A stretch of 64,000 nt of DNA from SCGC-AG-212-J23 sp036406675 (GCA_036406675.1 DASXAO010000106.1:14781-78780), one strand, 5' to 3'; positions 1 through 8,335 are shown, counted from the stretch's first letter. The notes: generated from the sequence alone by a model not told the origin. Made by a program: numbers and translations.

Positions 1-567
1 GTCGACAAGGCCCGCGAGGCCAACATGACCAAGGACAGCGTCAACAACGCGATCAAGCGCGGCAGCGGCGCGCTCGAGGGGGTCACCTACGAGGAGGCGC
101 GCTACGAGGGCTACGGGCCGGGCGGGGCCGCGGTGCTGGTCGACTGCCTCACCGACAACCGCACGCGCACGGTCGCGGAGGTGCGCCACGCCTTCACCAA
201 GAACGGCGGCAACCTCGGCTCCGACGGCTCGGTCGCCTACCTCTTCAAGCACGTCGGGCAGTTCGTGTTCGCCCCCGGAACCAGCGAGGACCGGGTGATG
301 GAGACCGGCCTCGAGGCCGGCGCGGAAGACGTGATCGCGAACGACGACGGCTCGGTGGAGCTGATCTGCGCACCGGGCGACTTCGCCGCCGTCAAGGCGG
401 CGCTCGAGAAGGCCGGGCTCAAGGCCGAGCTCGCCGAGATCGTCATGAAGCCGTCCGCGGAGGCGCAGCTCAGGGGTCCCGAGGCGGCGCGCATGCGCGA
501 GCTGATCGACGCGCTGGAGAACCTCGACGACGTGCAGGACGTCTATACCACCGCGGTGATCGACTGA
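1..567 (+). CDS. yebC: YebC/PmpR-family regulator (5' truncated)
   Basis: The reading frame is open from base 1, so the true start lies left of the window; the first visible residues are VDKAREANMTKDSVNNAIKR. This and the following Gly-rich stretch match the conserved central part of YebC proteins. YebC-family proteins are cytoplasmic and have been described as DNA-binding regulators and, more recently, as translation factors for proline stretches; the sequence does not choose between these. About 188 of the usual 240-250 residues are present. The stop at 565-567 lies 12 nt before the ruvC start, so the two genes are probably co-transcribed, as in many Proteobacteria. Confidence 0.93.
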   Translation, partial: VDKAREANMTKDSVNNAIKRGSGALEGVTYEEARYEGYGPGGAAVLVDCLTDNRTRTVAEVRHAFTKNGGNLGSDGSVAYLFKHVGQFVFAPGTSEDRVMETGLEAGAEDVIANDDGSVELICAPGDFAAVKAALEKAGLKAELAEIVMKPSAEAQLRGPEAARMRELIDALENLDDVQDVYTTAVID

Positions 568-579
568 CCGGATGATCAA

Positions 580-1095
580 CTGAGAATTCTCGGAATCGAT
601 CCCGGCTTGCAAATCACCGGCTTCGGCGTGATCGAGAACGCCGGGCGCAAGCTGCGCTACGTGACGAGCGGCTGCGTGAAGTCCGGCGAGGGCGACCTCG
701 CGCAACGCCTCAAGGCGATCCTCGAAGGCCTGAACGAGATCATCGCCGAGCACGGCCCGCTCGAGGTCGCGGTCGAGAAGGTGTTCGTCAACGTCAATCC
801 GCAGTCGACCCTCGCGCTCGGCCAGGCGCGCGGCACGGCCATCTGCGCCGCGGTGCTGGCGGGCCTGCCGGTCGCCGAATACACCGCGCTGCAGGTCAAG
901 CAGTCGGTCGTCGGCAACGGCCACGCCCGCAAGGAGCAGGTCCAGCACATGGTGCGGCGCCTGCTCGCGCTTCCCGGCGAGCCCTCGCCCGACGCCGCCG
1001 ACGCGCTCGCCTGCGCCATCTGCCATGCGCATGGCGCACAACTTGGTTCGATTTCCACGCGAGGTCTTCGCCTTAGAAGAGGAAGACTGGGATGA
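580..1095 (+). CDS. ruvC: Holliday junction endonuclease RuvC, CTG start
   Basis: RuvC is the dimeric endonuclease that cuts Holliday junctions moved by RuvAB. The protein must begin around CTG 580: only then does it contain the N-terminal RILGIDPGLQITGFG motif, whose Asp is the first catalytic carboxylate. Starting at TTG 607, the first conventional codon, would delete that Asp. No ATG, GTG or TTG lies between the yebC stop and 607 in this frame. A weak GGA Shine-Dalgarno sits 7 nt upstream. VEKVF (a second acidic residue) and SPDAADALACAICHAH (the C-terminal Asp cluster) are intact. Length from CTG is 171 residues, normal for RuvC. The stop overlaps ruvA by 4 nt (ATGA). Initiation at CTG is inferred. 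Confidence 0.9.
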   Translation: MRILGIDPGLQITGFGVIENAGRKLRYVTSGCVKSGEGDLAQRLKAILEGLNEIIAEHGPLEVAVEKVFVNVNPQSTLALGQARGTAICAAVLAGLPVAEYTALQVKQSVVGNGHARKEQVQHMVRRLLALPGEPSPDAADALACAICHAHGAQLGSISTRGLRLRRGRLG

Positions 1096-1652
1096 TCGGC
1101 CGCCTGTACGGACGGCTCGTGGCCAAGAACCCGCCCCAAGTGCTCGTCGACGTCGCGGGCGTGGGCTACGAGGTCGACGTGCCGATGAGCACCTTCTACA
1201 GCCTGCCCGCGACCGGCGATCCGGTGACGCTCCACACGCATCTCGTCGTGCGCGAGGATGCGCACACGGTGTATGGATTCGCGACGCTGGAAGAGCGCGC
1301 GGCGTTCCGCCAGCTCATCCGCATCTCCGGCATCGGCGCGCGCACCGCGCTCTCGGTCCTGTCGGGGCTTTCGGTCGCCGATCTCGCGCAATCGATCGCG
1401 CTCCAGGATGCGGCGCGCCTTACGCGCATCCCGGGCATCGGCAAGAAAACGGCGGAGCGCCTGCTCCTCGAGCTGAAAGGCAAGCTCGCGGAGGTCAGCG
1501 CCCCGACGCAGGAGCGGCCGAGCGACGTGGTGAACGCGCTCCTTGCGCTCGGGTACAGCGAGAAGGAAGCGCATGCGGCCATCAAGGGACTTGCGCCGGG
1601 CGTTCCGGTGGCCGAAGGCATCCGCGCAGCGCTCAAGACGCTCGCAAAATAG
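1092..1652 (+). CDS. ruvA: Holliday junction branch migration protein RuvA
   Basis: RuvA binds four-way junctions as a tetramer and loads the RuvB motor. The 186-residue protein starts MIGRLYGRL, the standard RuvA N-terminus. It carries the two helix-hairpin-helix motifs (ISGIGARTALSVLSG and IPGIGKKTAERLLLEL) and a C-terminal UBA-like domain (NALLALGYSEKEAHAAI). ATG 1092 overlaps the ruvC stop, suggesting translational coupling. Unusually, ruvB does not follow directly: about 3 kb with four beta-barrel genes lie between. Confidence 0.97.
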   Translation: MIGRLYGRLVAKNPPQVLVDVAGVGYEVDVPMSTFYSLPATGDPVTLHTHLVVREDAHTVYGFATLEERAAFRQLIRISGIGARTALSVLSGLSVADLAQSIALQDAARLTRIPGIGKKTAERLLLELKGKLAEVSAPTQERPSDVVNALLALGYSEKEAHAAIKGLAPGVPVAEGIRAALKTLAK

Positions 1653-1709
1653 GCACGGCGGTTGGTTTATTGTTCGGCTTGGGGGATAACCATGAAAAAG
1701 GAGACCTCG

Positions 1710-2225
1710 ATGACCAGGAACGGATGGATTGCAGCAGTGCTCGGCGCGGCCGCGATGCTCGGCTGCGGCAGCGCGCTCGCGCAGAAGCAACCTGCCGACA
1801 CCGGCTGGTATGCAGGCGCCTCGCTTGGAAGCGCCGATCTCGGGCCGGACAGCGATACCTCGCTCAAGATCTTCGGCGGCTACCAGATCAACCGCAGCTT
1901 CGCCGCCGAGTTCGGGTACTCGGATTTCGGCGACGTCACGGTCGGAAACAACAGCGTCAATGCGAACGCGTGGGAGTTGATCGGGCTCGGCAAGTTTCCC
2001 CTCGGCAATCAGTTCTACATCTACGGCCTCGCCGGTCTCACCAAGATCAAGACCGAGACCACGCACGACGGGCTGCGCGTTTCCGACGACAGCACGGAGC
2101 TCACTTTCGGGTTCGGTGTGCAGTACGACTTCAATCCGAAGGTCGGCGCGCGCCTGCAGTGGCAGCGCTACGACGCGAGCAACGAAGTCGACGTCGTTAG
2201 CGTCGGCTTCCTGTACAAGTTCTGA
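1710..2225 (+). CDS. OmpA-like 8-strand outer-membrane beta-barrel protein, paralogue 1
   Basis: A small outer-membrane beta-barrel of the OmpA/opacity-like 'porin family' type. ATG 1710 is preceded by an ideal AAGGAG at 1698-1703; an in-frame ATG at 1692 is possible. A signal peptide ends SALAQ. The body has alternating barrel strands with short turns (GWYAGASLGSADLG, IFGGYQINRSFAAEFGYSDF) and ends in Phe after Tyr-Lys, the C-terminal signature used by the Bam machinery. At 171 residues it is the shortest of four tandem paralogues, lacking the CDDSDT insertion shared by copies 2 and 3. There is no periplasmic OmpA C-terminal domain. Ligand and function are unknown; adhesion, stability or porin roles are all possible. 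Confidence 0.85.
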   Translation: MTRNGWIAAVLGAAAMLGCGSALAQKQPADTGWYAGASLGSADLGPDSDTSLKIFGGYQINRSFAAEFGYSDFGDVTVGNNSVNANAWELIGLGKFPLGNQFYIYGLAGLTKIKTETTHDGLRVSDDSTELTFGFGVQYDFNPKVGARLQWQRYDASNEVDVVSVGFLYKF

Positions 2226-2442
2226 TCGGTCTGCGTATTGCAGTATTCGTTACGACAGCGCGAGGACAGCGCTTTTCGTTACAGGTTCCCGACAGATTTG
2301 AAACAGCGATTGTGGCTAGTGCACAACAGCCGGACTCGCAGATAACGTTTTTCGCGGCGCGATCGAGTCCGGTCGCCCATCGAGAAAGTTGGAGAGCGTA
2401 CCCTTTGAGCGCAATGTCGCAACTCTCTTGAAGGATCTCCCC

Positions 2443-3036
2443 ATGCTGATGCAAAAGAAAGTTCTCGCTGCGGCGCTCGCCGCAGGCTTCGCCACTCTAC
2501 CGACGCTCGCCATGGCGCAATCCAGGGGCGGCAACTCGGACGTGGGCTTCTACGCCGGCGCATCCGTCGGCCAATCGAAAGCCGACTGCCCGGGCGGTCT
2601 TGGCTCGTGCGATGACTCGGACACCGCGTACCGGATTTTCGGCGGCTACAAGTTCCATCCCAACATCGCCGTGGAGGGCGGCTATGCGCCTCTCGGTGAA
2701 AGCTCGGGCAGCGCGCTTGGCGGAAACGTGACCGCGGAAGCGAACGCGTGGGATCTCGAGGGCGTAGGGAGCTGGGGGCTGGGCAACAACTTCTCGGTTT
2801 TCGGCAAGCTCGGCTTCTATAACGCCGAACTCAAGCTGGGTGGCGCCGCCTCGGGCAAGAAGACCACCACCGATCTCCTCTACGGGCTCGGCGGACAGTA
2901 CGACTTCAACCGCAATCTCGGCCTGCGGCTCGAATGGACCCGCTACAGCGGAGTCAAGGCTCCCGACGTGGCAGGCACAAGCGGTGGCGATACCGACATC
3001 GACGTCGTGAGCCTCGGCGCGCTCTGGCGGTTCTGA
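2443..3036 (+). CDS. OmpA-like outer-membrane beta-barrel protein, paralogue 2
   Basis: Second copy of the barrel family, 197 residues. ATG 2443 has AAGGA 7 nt upstream and a clear signal peptide ending AMAQ; longer upstream frames lack these. Shared landmarks with copy 3 are VGFYAGASVGQSKADC, a CDDSDTAYRIFGGYK segment and GLGGQYDFNRNLGLRLEWTRYS, ending LWRF. A Cys pair (near residues 48 and 54, CPGGLGSC) may form a disulfide in a surface loop. The 217-nt gap after copy 1 shows no other gene. A strong terminator follows. Function is not assignable. Confidence 0.85.
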   Translation: MLMQKKVLAAALAAGFATLPTLAMAQSRGGNSDVGFYAGASVGQSKADCPGGLGSCDDSDTAYRIFGGYKFHPNIAVEGGYAPLGESSGSALGGNVTAEANAWDLEGVGSWGLGNNFSVFGKLGFYNAELKLGGAASGKKTTTDLLYGLGGQYDFNRNLGLRLEWTRYSGVKAPDVAGTSGGDTDIDVVSLGALWRF

Positions 3037-3062
3037 TCCGGCAATAGAAAGAAGCCATCTGG

Positions 3063-3093
3063 AAGGGCGGCCGCGAGGCCGCCCTTTCTTTTT
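3063..3093 (+). terminator. Rho-independent terminator after barrel paralogue 2
   Basis: A 10-bp perfect stem (AAGGGCGGCC / GGCCGCCCTT) with a GCGA loop is followed by TCTTTTT. The U-tract lies on the plus strand and ends the paralogue 2 transcript. Confidence 0.88.
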
Positions 3094-3247
3094 CGCGGTC
3101 GCGCTTGTTCAACGAGTCCGATTTGCGAAGTTTGCCTCGCTGAGGCGTGGTTTCCCGCCAACAGGCCTGCGCTTTTTCCTCGTTCGGCGCCGGTGGGGGC
3201 GCGTATCTTTCGGGCGCCTTACACATTCAGACAAAGGGAGATCAAGC

Positions 3248-3844
3248 ATGTCGCTCAAGAAAACAAGCATTGCCGCCCTCCTTGCAGCGTCGGGTCTCGT
3301 CGTTTCGTCGGCCGCGATGGCGCAGGCCAAGTCCGCCGACCAGGGGTTCTACGCCGGCGCCCGCATCGGGCAGTCCAAAGTCGATATCGATTGCACCGGC
3401 GCCACCTGCGACGACAGCGACACCGCCTTCGGAATCTTCGGCGGCTACAAGATCAACCGCAATTTCGCGGTCGAGGCCGGCTACACGGACTTCGGCAAGT
3501 TCAACGCCACCGTCGCCGCGCCCGCCGCGACCCTCGAGATCAAGTCGAACGCGTTCGAGGTGGTCGGCGTCGGTGCGTACCCCTTCAATCAGCAGTTCTC
3601 CGTCTACGGCAAGCTCGGCTTCTACCGCGGCGAGGCCAAGGCGAGCGCGACGCTTGGGACGCTTAGCGGGAGCCAGAAGGAAACCAACACCGATGTGACC
3701 TACGGGCTCGGCGTGCAATACAACTTCAACCCTCAACTCGGGGTCCGCGGCGAATGGCAGCGCTATAGCTCGATGGGCGGCGACAGCCTCGGGGACACAT
3801 TCGACCTCGACGTATTCGCGGTCGGCGTGACCTACAAGTTCTGA
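3248..3844 (+). CDS. OmpA-like outer-membrane beta-barrel protein, paralogue 3
   Basis: Third paralogue, 198 residues, ATG 3248 behind a GGGAG Shine-Dalgarno. The signal peptide MSLKKTSIAALLAASGLVVS continues to a cleavage site at AMAQA. The mature part carries GFYAGARIGQSKVDIDC, CDDSDTAFGIFGGYKINRNF and GLGVQYNFNPQLGVRGEWQRYS, ending VTYKF. It is most like copy 2 in the N-terminal half and like copy 1 at the C-terminus, consistent with tandem duplication and divergence. It has its own terminator, so it is probably an independent transcription unit. Confidence 0.86.
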   Translation: MSLKKTSIAALLAASGLVVSSAAMAQAKSADQGFYAGARIGQSKVDIDCTGATCDDSDTAFGIFGGYKINRNFAVEAGYTDFGKFNATVAAPAATLEIKSNAFEVVGVGAYPFNQQFSVYGKLGFYRGEAKASATLGTLSGSQKETNTDVTYGLGVQYNFNPQLGVRGEWQRYSSMGGDSLGDTFDLDVFAVGVTYKF

Positions 3845-3873
3845 TCGGACAACAACAAGAAACCACGATCGGG

Positions 3874-3907
3874 AAGAAGGGCGGCCCCCGGGCCGCCCTT
3901 CTTTTTT
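3874..3907 (+). terminator. Rho-independent terminator after barrel paralogue 3
   Basis: A 14-bp stem (AAGAAGGGCGGCCC / GGGCCGCCCTTCTT) runs into a T-tract. Its core is nearly identical to the terminator after paralogue 2, suggesting that gene and terminator were duplicated together. Confidence 0.9.
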
Positions 3908-4009
3908 GTGCGCTATTTCCTCGGTTTCCGTTGCCGGGACCAGTATTGTTCAGTCGCTCGGTCAAAGCCCGACAAACAAGAAGATAAACAACAAGAAAAA
4001 GGGGGTTTC

Positions 4010-4603
4010 GTGTCCATCCGGAAGATCGCCTTCACCGCGCTGCTGGCCGTCGCGGGAATGGCAATGTCCTCGGCCAGCATGGCGCAGTTCGACGGCTTCT
4101 ACTTCGGGGGTGGGTTCACGAGGTTCAAAGCCTCCGAGACGGCCAACGATCCCACTACCGACTCATCGATCACTCTCGGCGTTGCGGACCACCAGGGCGG
4201 CCTGAACGGCTTTGTGGGGTTTGGAGTCAGCCTGAGCGTCCTCCACCTGGCCGTGGAAGGCAGCTACTCGGGCCAGGTCGGCAAGATCACCGTGCGCGCA
4301 GCCGGCACTGATGTATCGGACGCCGTGGAAGAGGCCGGGGCCGTTTCCATCCTGCCGGGACTGAAGCTCGGGACGGGCGCGCTCATCTACGGACGTATTG
4401 GTACGGCGCAGGCGAAGCTCAAGTCGCAATCAGGGGACTTCAGCCAGACGCACAAGGGCATGTTGTATGGACTCGGGATGAAGGGGGCAGTGACGAAAAA
4501 CCTCTGCGTGCTCGTGGAATACCAGAATTACGACCTGAAGGAGAAGGAAGGCATCAAGCCGGAATCGGTTGGCGTGCTGCTGGGAGCGCAATACACGTTC
4601 TGA
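4010..4603 (+). CDS. OmpA-like outer-membrane beta-barrel protein, paralogue 4 (GTG start)
   Basis: Fourth and most diverged member, 197 residues from GTG 4010, which follows a GGGGG run at 4001-4005. The frame is open further upstream, but those residues are low-complexity and polar, and the signal peptide (VSIRKIAFTALLAVAGMAMS, then SMAQF) begins exactly here. The mature protein has DGFYFGGGFTRF, GLNGFVGFGVSLSVLHLAVEGSYS and a final YTF. It lacks the CDDSDT segment. GLKLGTGALIYGRIGTAQAKL aligns in position with the FSVYGKLGFY strand of the others, supporting common descent. Confidence 0.82.
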   Translation: MSIRKIAFTALLAVAGMAMSSASMAQFDGFYFGGGFTRFKASETANDPTTDSSITLGVADHQGGLNGFVGFGVSLSVLHLAVEGSYSGQVGKITVRAAGTDVSDAVEEAGAVSILPGLKLGTGALIYGRIGTAQAKLKSQSGDFSQTHKGMLYGLGMKGAVTKNLCVLVEYQNYDLKEKEGIKPESVGVLLGAQYTF

Positions 4604-4633
4604 TCGAGCTGATCCAAGAGTCCCCTGAAAAAT

Positions 4634-4659
4634 AAGCCGGGCAAGCCCCGGCTTTTTTT
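4634..4659 (+). terminator. Rho-independent terminator before ruvB
   Basis: Stem AAGCCGGG / CCCGGCTT with loop CAAGC, then seven T. It ends the paralogue 4 transcript 21 nt before the ruvB ATG. Part of the ruvB promoter would therefore have to overlap this hairpin or lie upstream, unless ruvB depends on read-through. Confidence 0.9.
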
Positions 4660-4679
4660 CGGCCCTATAGAATGCCGGG

Positions 4680-5738
4680 ATGGCCGTCGAGACCGACCGC
4701 ATCATCTCGCAGCGCCCGGCTTCGCCGCAGGAAGGCGAGTTCGAGCGGGCGCTGCGCCCGGCGACGCTCGCCGAGTACGTCGGGCAGGAAAAGGTGCGCG
4801 GGCAGCTCGAGATCTTCATCCAGGCGGCGCGCGCGCGGGGCGAGGCGCTCGACCACGTGCTCCTCTTCGGCCCGCCGGGGCTGGGCAAGACCACGCTCGC
4901 GCACATCATCGCGCGCGAGATGGGCGTGAACCTGCGCCAGACTTCCGGCCCGGTGCTCGAGCGCCCCGGCGACCTCGCCGCGCTGCTCACGAACCTCGAG
5001 CCGAAGGACGTGCTCTTCATCGACGAGATCCACCGCCTCTCGCCGGTGGTCGAGGAGATCCTGTATCCGGCGCTCGAGGATTTCCAGATCGACATCATGA
5101 TCGGCGAGGGGCCCGCGGCGCGCTCGATCAAGCTCGACCTGCCGCCCTTTACGCTCGCCGGCGCCACCACCCGCGCCGGCATGCTCACCAACCCGCTTCG
5201 GGAGCGCTTCGGCATCGTGGCGCGCCTGGAGTTCTATACCGAGGAGGAGCTCGCGAGGATCGTGCGCCGCTCCGCGAGCCTCCTGGAGGTGAGGCTCGGC
5301 GACGACGGGGCGGCCGAGATCGCGCGCCGCGCGCGCGGCACGCCGCGCATCGCGAACCGCCTCCTGAGGCGCGTGCGCGACTATGCGCAGGTCAAGGCCG
5401 ACGGCACGGTCACGCGCGCGGTGGCCGAGGCCGCGCTGCGCATGCTCGACGTCGACGCGCTCGGCCTCGACCTCATGGACCGCAAGCTCCTGCTCGCGGT
5501 GATCGAGAAGTTCTCCGGCGGGCCGGTCGGGGTGGAGAACCTGGCGCACGCCATCGGCGAGGAGGCCGACACGATCGAGGACGTCCTCGAGCCTTTCCTG
5601 ATCCAGCAGGGCTACCTGCAGCGTACCCCGCGTGGCCGCGTCGCCACGCTCTCGGCCTACCGCCATTTCGGGCTCGTCGCCCCCGGCAACCCCCCGGACC
5701 TTCTCAGCGGCCTGTCGGAGGGCCCGCCCGGCCGCTGA
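4680..5738 (+). CDS. ruvB: Holliday junction branch migration ATPase RuvB
   Basis: Hexameric AAA+ motor that drives branch migration with RuvA. The 352-residue protein has Walker A GPPGLGKTT (64-72), Walker B LFIDEIH (112-118), sensor 1 GATTRAGMLTNPLRERFG and the C-terminal winged helix (GGPVGVENLAHAIGEE, then QQGYLQRTPRGRV). ATG 4680 gives MAVETDRIISQR, the usual RuvB beginning; the ATG at 4672 is out of frame. A terminator just upstream separates it from the inserted barrel genes, so it is probably transcribed apart from ruvCA. Confidence 0.97.
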   Translation: MAVETDRIISQRPASPQEGEFERALRPATLAEYVGQEKVRGQLEIFIQAARARGEALDHVLLFGPPGLGKTTLAHIIAREMGVNLRQTSGPVLERPGDLAALLTNLEPKDVLFIDEIHRLSPVVEEILYPALEDFQIDIMIGEGPAARSIKLDLPPFTLAGATTRAGMLTNPLRERFGIVARLEFYTEEELARIVRRSASLLEVRLGDDGAAEIARRARGTPRIANRLLRRVRDYAQVKADGTVTRAVAEAALRMLDVDALGLDLMDRKLLLAVIEKFSGGPVGVENLAHAIGEEADTIEDVLEPFLIQQGYLQRTPRGRVATLSAYRHFGLVAPGNPPDLLSGLSEGPPGR

Positions 5739-5804
5739 CCCTGGTTGACCCTTTTCGCGCCGCGGGCCGTTTAAGGGGAAACGAACCAACCAGGGGAGGT
5801 GCGA

Positions 5805-7106
5805 ATGAAACCGCTGTACCCGGCCGCGCTGGCCATCGTGGCTGCGCTCGCCTGCGGCGAGGCTGCCGCATTCTGTGGCTTCTACGTCGGCAAGGCCGAC
5901 GCCGATCTCTTCAACGATGCATCCAAGGTGGTGCTGGTGCGCGACGGCGACCGCACCGTCATCAACATGCTGAACGACTATCAGGGCCCGCTGGCGGACT
6001 TCGCCATGGTGGTGCCGGTCCCAGTGGTGCTGCAGAAGGAGGACGTAAAGACGCCCCAGCGGGCGCTTTTCGACCGGATCGACGCCTACAGCGCGCCGCG
6101 CCTCGCCGAGTACTTCGACCCCGACCCCTGCTATCCGCGGCTGGAGTACTCGCTCATGGATCGGCTGGCTTCGGGCGTAACGGCGGCGATCAGATCGCCG
6201 ATGCCGAAGGAACAGGCGCAAAGGCTCGGAGTGACCGTCGAGGCGCAGTACACCGTAGGCTCTTACGACATCGTGATTCTCTCCGCCAAGCAATCCGATG
6301 GCCTGGAGACCTGGCTGCACGAGAACGGATACCGGATTCCGCGCGGCGCTTCGAAGGCGCTCGCGCCGTACATCCGCCAGAAGCTCAAGTTCTTCGTGGC
6401 CCGCGTCAACCTGGAGGAGCACGCGAAGAGCGGCAACCGGTTCCTGCCGCCGCTGCAGTTCGCCTTCCGCACCGAGCGCTTCATGCTCCCGATCCGCCTC
6501 GGCATGATCAACGCGCGCGGACCGCAGGACCTCGTGCTCTGGGTGCTCACGCGCAACGGCCGCGTCGAGACCACTAACTATCGAACCGCCAAGCTTCCCG
6601 CGGACGTCGAGATCCCGCCTTACGTGAAGATCGACGAGGTGCACACCTTCGGCAGGTTCTACAAGGCGATGTTCGACCAGCAGGCAAAGCGCGAAGGCCA
6701 CCGCGTCGTCTTCACCGAATACTTCTGGGACATGTCGTGGTGCGACCCGTGCGCGGCGAACCCGCTCAGCTCGCAGGAGCTCGTCAACCTGGGCGTGGAC
6801 TGGGTGAGCGGCGACACGCGCCGGGGCGCGCGGGTCATGCTGACCCGGCTGCACGTGCGCTACACAAGGGATACCTTCCCCGAGGATCTCGCGTTCCAGG
6901 AGACCGCGGATCGACAGAACTGGCAGACCCGCTATGTCCTGCGCCACCCGGCGAAGGTGGACCTCGCAAGATGTCCGAACCGCGAGGCGCTGGATCGGTA
7001 CCTTCGCGAATTGCGCGAGCGCCAGGACAGCGAGGCCCGGCTGCTCGCGAGCCTTACCGGCTGGAACATCGACGAAATCCGTGCGCGCGCCGGACTGGGC
7101 AAGTGA
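5805..7106 (+). CDS. DUF2330 domain-containing secreted protein
   Basis: 433 residues from ATG 5805 (GGGGAGG five nt upstream; GTG 5799 is possible). The signal peptide ends EAAAF and is followed by CGFYVGKADADLFNDASKV, the characteristic start of DUF2330 proteins. A later CDPC pair (DMSWCDPCAANPLSSQEL) could be redox-active or metal-binding. The family has no established biochemical role. The stop overlaps the GTG start of the RnfD-like gene (GTGA), so the two are translationally coupled. That pairing suggests a periplasmic partner of a membrane electron-transfer protein, which is inference. Confidence 0.85.
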   Translation: MKPLYPAALAIVAALACGEAAAFCGFYVGKADADLFNDASKVVLVRDGDRTVINMLNDYQGPLADFAMVVPVPVVLQKEDVKTPQRALFDRIDAYSAPRLAEYFDPDPCYPRLEYSLMDRLASGVTAAIRSPMPKEQAQRLGVTVEAQYTVGSYDIVILSAKQSDGLETWLHENGYRIPRGASKALAPYIRQKLKFFVARVNLEEHAKSGNRFLPPLQFAFRTERFMLPIRLGMINARGPQDLVLWVLTRNGRVETTNYRTAKLPADVEIPPYVKIDEVHTFGRFYKAMFDQQAKREGHRVVFTEYFWDMSWCDPCAANPLSSQELVNLGVDWVSGDTRRGARVMLTRLHVRYTRDTFPEDLAFQETADRQNWQTRYVLRHPAKVDLARCPNREALDRYLRELRERQDSEARLLASLTGWNIDEIRARAGLGK

Positions 7107-7897
7107 AGCTGGACCCGCGCCTCTATCAGATCGGGTTCCTGAGCGGGTTGCTCGCCACCGGGATCCTTGCCCGCGACTTCAGCCTGCGCTGGGACCAGAT
7201 GCTGCTTTGCTTTGCAGCGGGCCTCGCCACGCAGGGGCTGTGGCTGCGCCATCTGGGGCTGAAGCACGTGGGCTATCTGAGCGCGGTCGTGACCTGCTTC
7301 GGCCTGTCCGCGCTGCTGCGCGCCGACAGCGCGTGGGTCCATCCCCTCGCGGCCGCGGCGTGCATATCCGCGAAGTTCACGCTGCGCGTCAACGGCAAGC
7401 ATCTGTTCAATCCCACGAATCTCGGCGTCGTCCTCGCGGTGTGCCTTTTCCCCGGCGCCTGGATCTCGCCCGGACAATGGGGCAGCGACCTCGCCCTCGC
7501 GTGCTGGATCGTCGCGCTCGGCGGCATCGTCACCACGAGCGCCCGGCGCTTCGACGTCAGCCTGGCCTTTCTCGCGTTCTATCTCGGGGCGCTCGCGCTG
7601 CGCGTGGCCTGGCTGGGGCAGAGCTGGGCGGTGTTCGCCCACCAGCTGCAGAGCGGCGCTCTGCTCCTCTTTACCTTCTTCATGGTCTCGGACCCCATGA
7701 CGATTCCCAGCCGGGCCCCGGCACGCGTGTTCTACGCGGCGTGCGTCGCCGCGCTTGCGTATTTCTGGCAGTACGTGCTCTATATCCCGAACGGACCGGT
7801 GTGGAGTCTGTTCCTGTGCGCATGGCTTGTTCCGCTGCTCGACCGCCTGCTGCCCGGTCAGCGCTATGCCTGGCGCTCGGGTAGCATGCCGGCCTGA
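7103..7897 (+). CDS. RnfD/NqrB-like integral membrane protein
   Basis: 264 residues from GTG 7103, overlapping the DUF2330 stop. The protein is almost entirely hydrophobic, with roughly 8-9 membrane segments. Landmarks resemble the RnfD/NqrB family: KFTLRVNGKHLFNPTNLGVV and FFMVSDPMTIPS. No other Rnf or Nqr subunit is in the window, so it probably does not form a classical Rnf complex. It more likely belongs to a reduced module with the DUF2330 protein, possibly flavin-containing. Whether it binds flavin cannot be told from the sequence. Confidence 0.78.
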   Translation: MKLDPRLYQIGFLSGLLATGILARDFSLRWDQMLLCFAAGLATQGLWLRHLGLKHVGYLSAVVTCFGLSALLRADSAWVHPLAAAACISAKFTLRVNGKHLFNPTNLGVVLAVCLFPGAWISPGQWGSDLALACWIVALGGIVTTSARRFDVSLAFLAFYLGALALRVAWLGQSWAVFAHQLQSGALLLFTFFMVSDPMTIPSRAPARVFYAACVAALAYFWQYVLYIPNGPVWSLFLCAWLVPLLDRLLPGQRYAWRSGSMPA

Positions 7898-7936
7898 TGC
7901 CGAAGGTCTCCAACTCTTAAGGGATACTTAAGGACC

Positions 7937-8335
7937 TTGAAGGAAGGAATCCGGATCCCGGTCCGGGTGTACTACCAGGACACCGACGCCGGAGGCGTTG
8001 TGTTCCATGCCCAGTACCTCGCGTTCATGGAGCGCGCCCGCAGCGAGCTGCTCCACGCGCTCGGCCTCGACCTGGCGCACCTGGCCGACGCGCGGCGCGT
8101 ACTATTCCTCGTCCACGAGCTCAAGGCGCGCTACCACGCCCCCGGGCGCCTCAACGACATGCTATCGGTGTCAGCCGAAGTGGTTAAAATGGGCCGCGCC
8201 AGCTTGGTGTTCCGCCATCGGGTGGAACGCGGTGCCGAGCTGCTGGTCGAAGCGGAGGTAGTCCTCGCCACGGTCGACCGAGATCGAATGAAGCCGGCGC
8301 GTGTGCCGGTAGAACTACAACAGGCGTTTAAATGA
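7937..8335 (+). CDS. ybgC: Tol-Pal-associated acyl-CoA thioesterase YbgC (TTG start)
   Basis: HotDog-fold thioesterase, 132 residues. The motif YYQDTDAGGVVFHAQYLAFMERAR contains the catalytic Asp and the standard YbgC signature. The only start-like codon after the preceding stop is TTG 7937; AAGGA lies just 2 nt upstream, unusually close. Directly upstream are two CTTAAGG copies (7916-7922, 7927-7933). YbgC acts on acyl-CoA or acyl-ACP and is linked to phospholipid metabolism near the Tol complex. It overlaps tolQ by 4 nt (ATGA) and is the first gene of the Tol-Pal operon. Confidence 0.93.
   Translation: MKEGIRIPVRVYYQDTDAGGVVFHAQYLAFMERARSELLHALGLDLAHLADARRVLFLVHELKARYHAPGRLNDMLSVSAEVVKMGRASLVFRHRVERGAELLVEAEVVLATVDRDRMKPARVPVELQQAFK

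Noticed and set aside
4665..6947. A 760-residue minus-strand ORF antisense to ruvB and the DUF2330 gene
   Set aside because: It is antisense to intact conserved proteins, with no start signal and no recognisable family.
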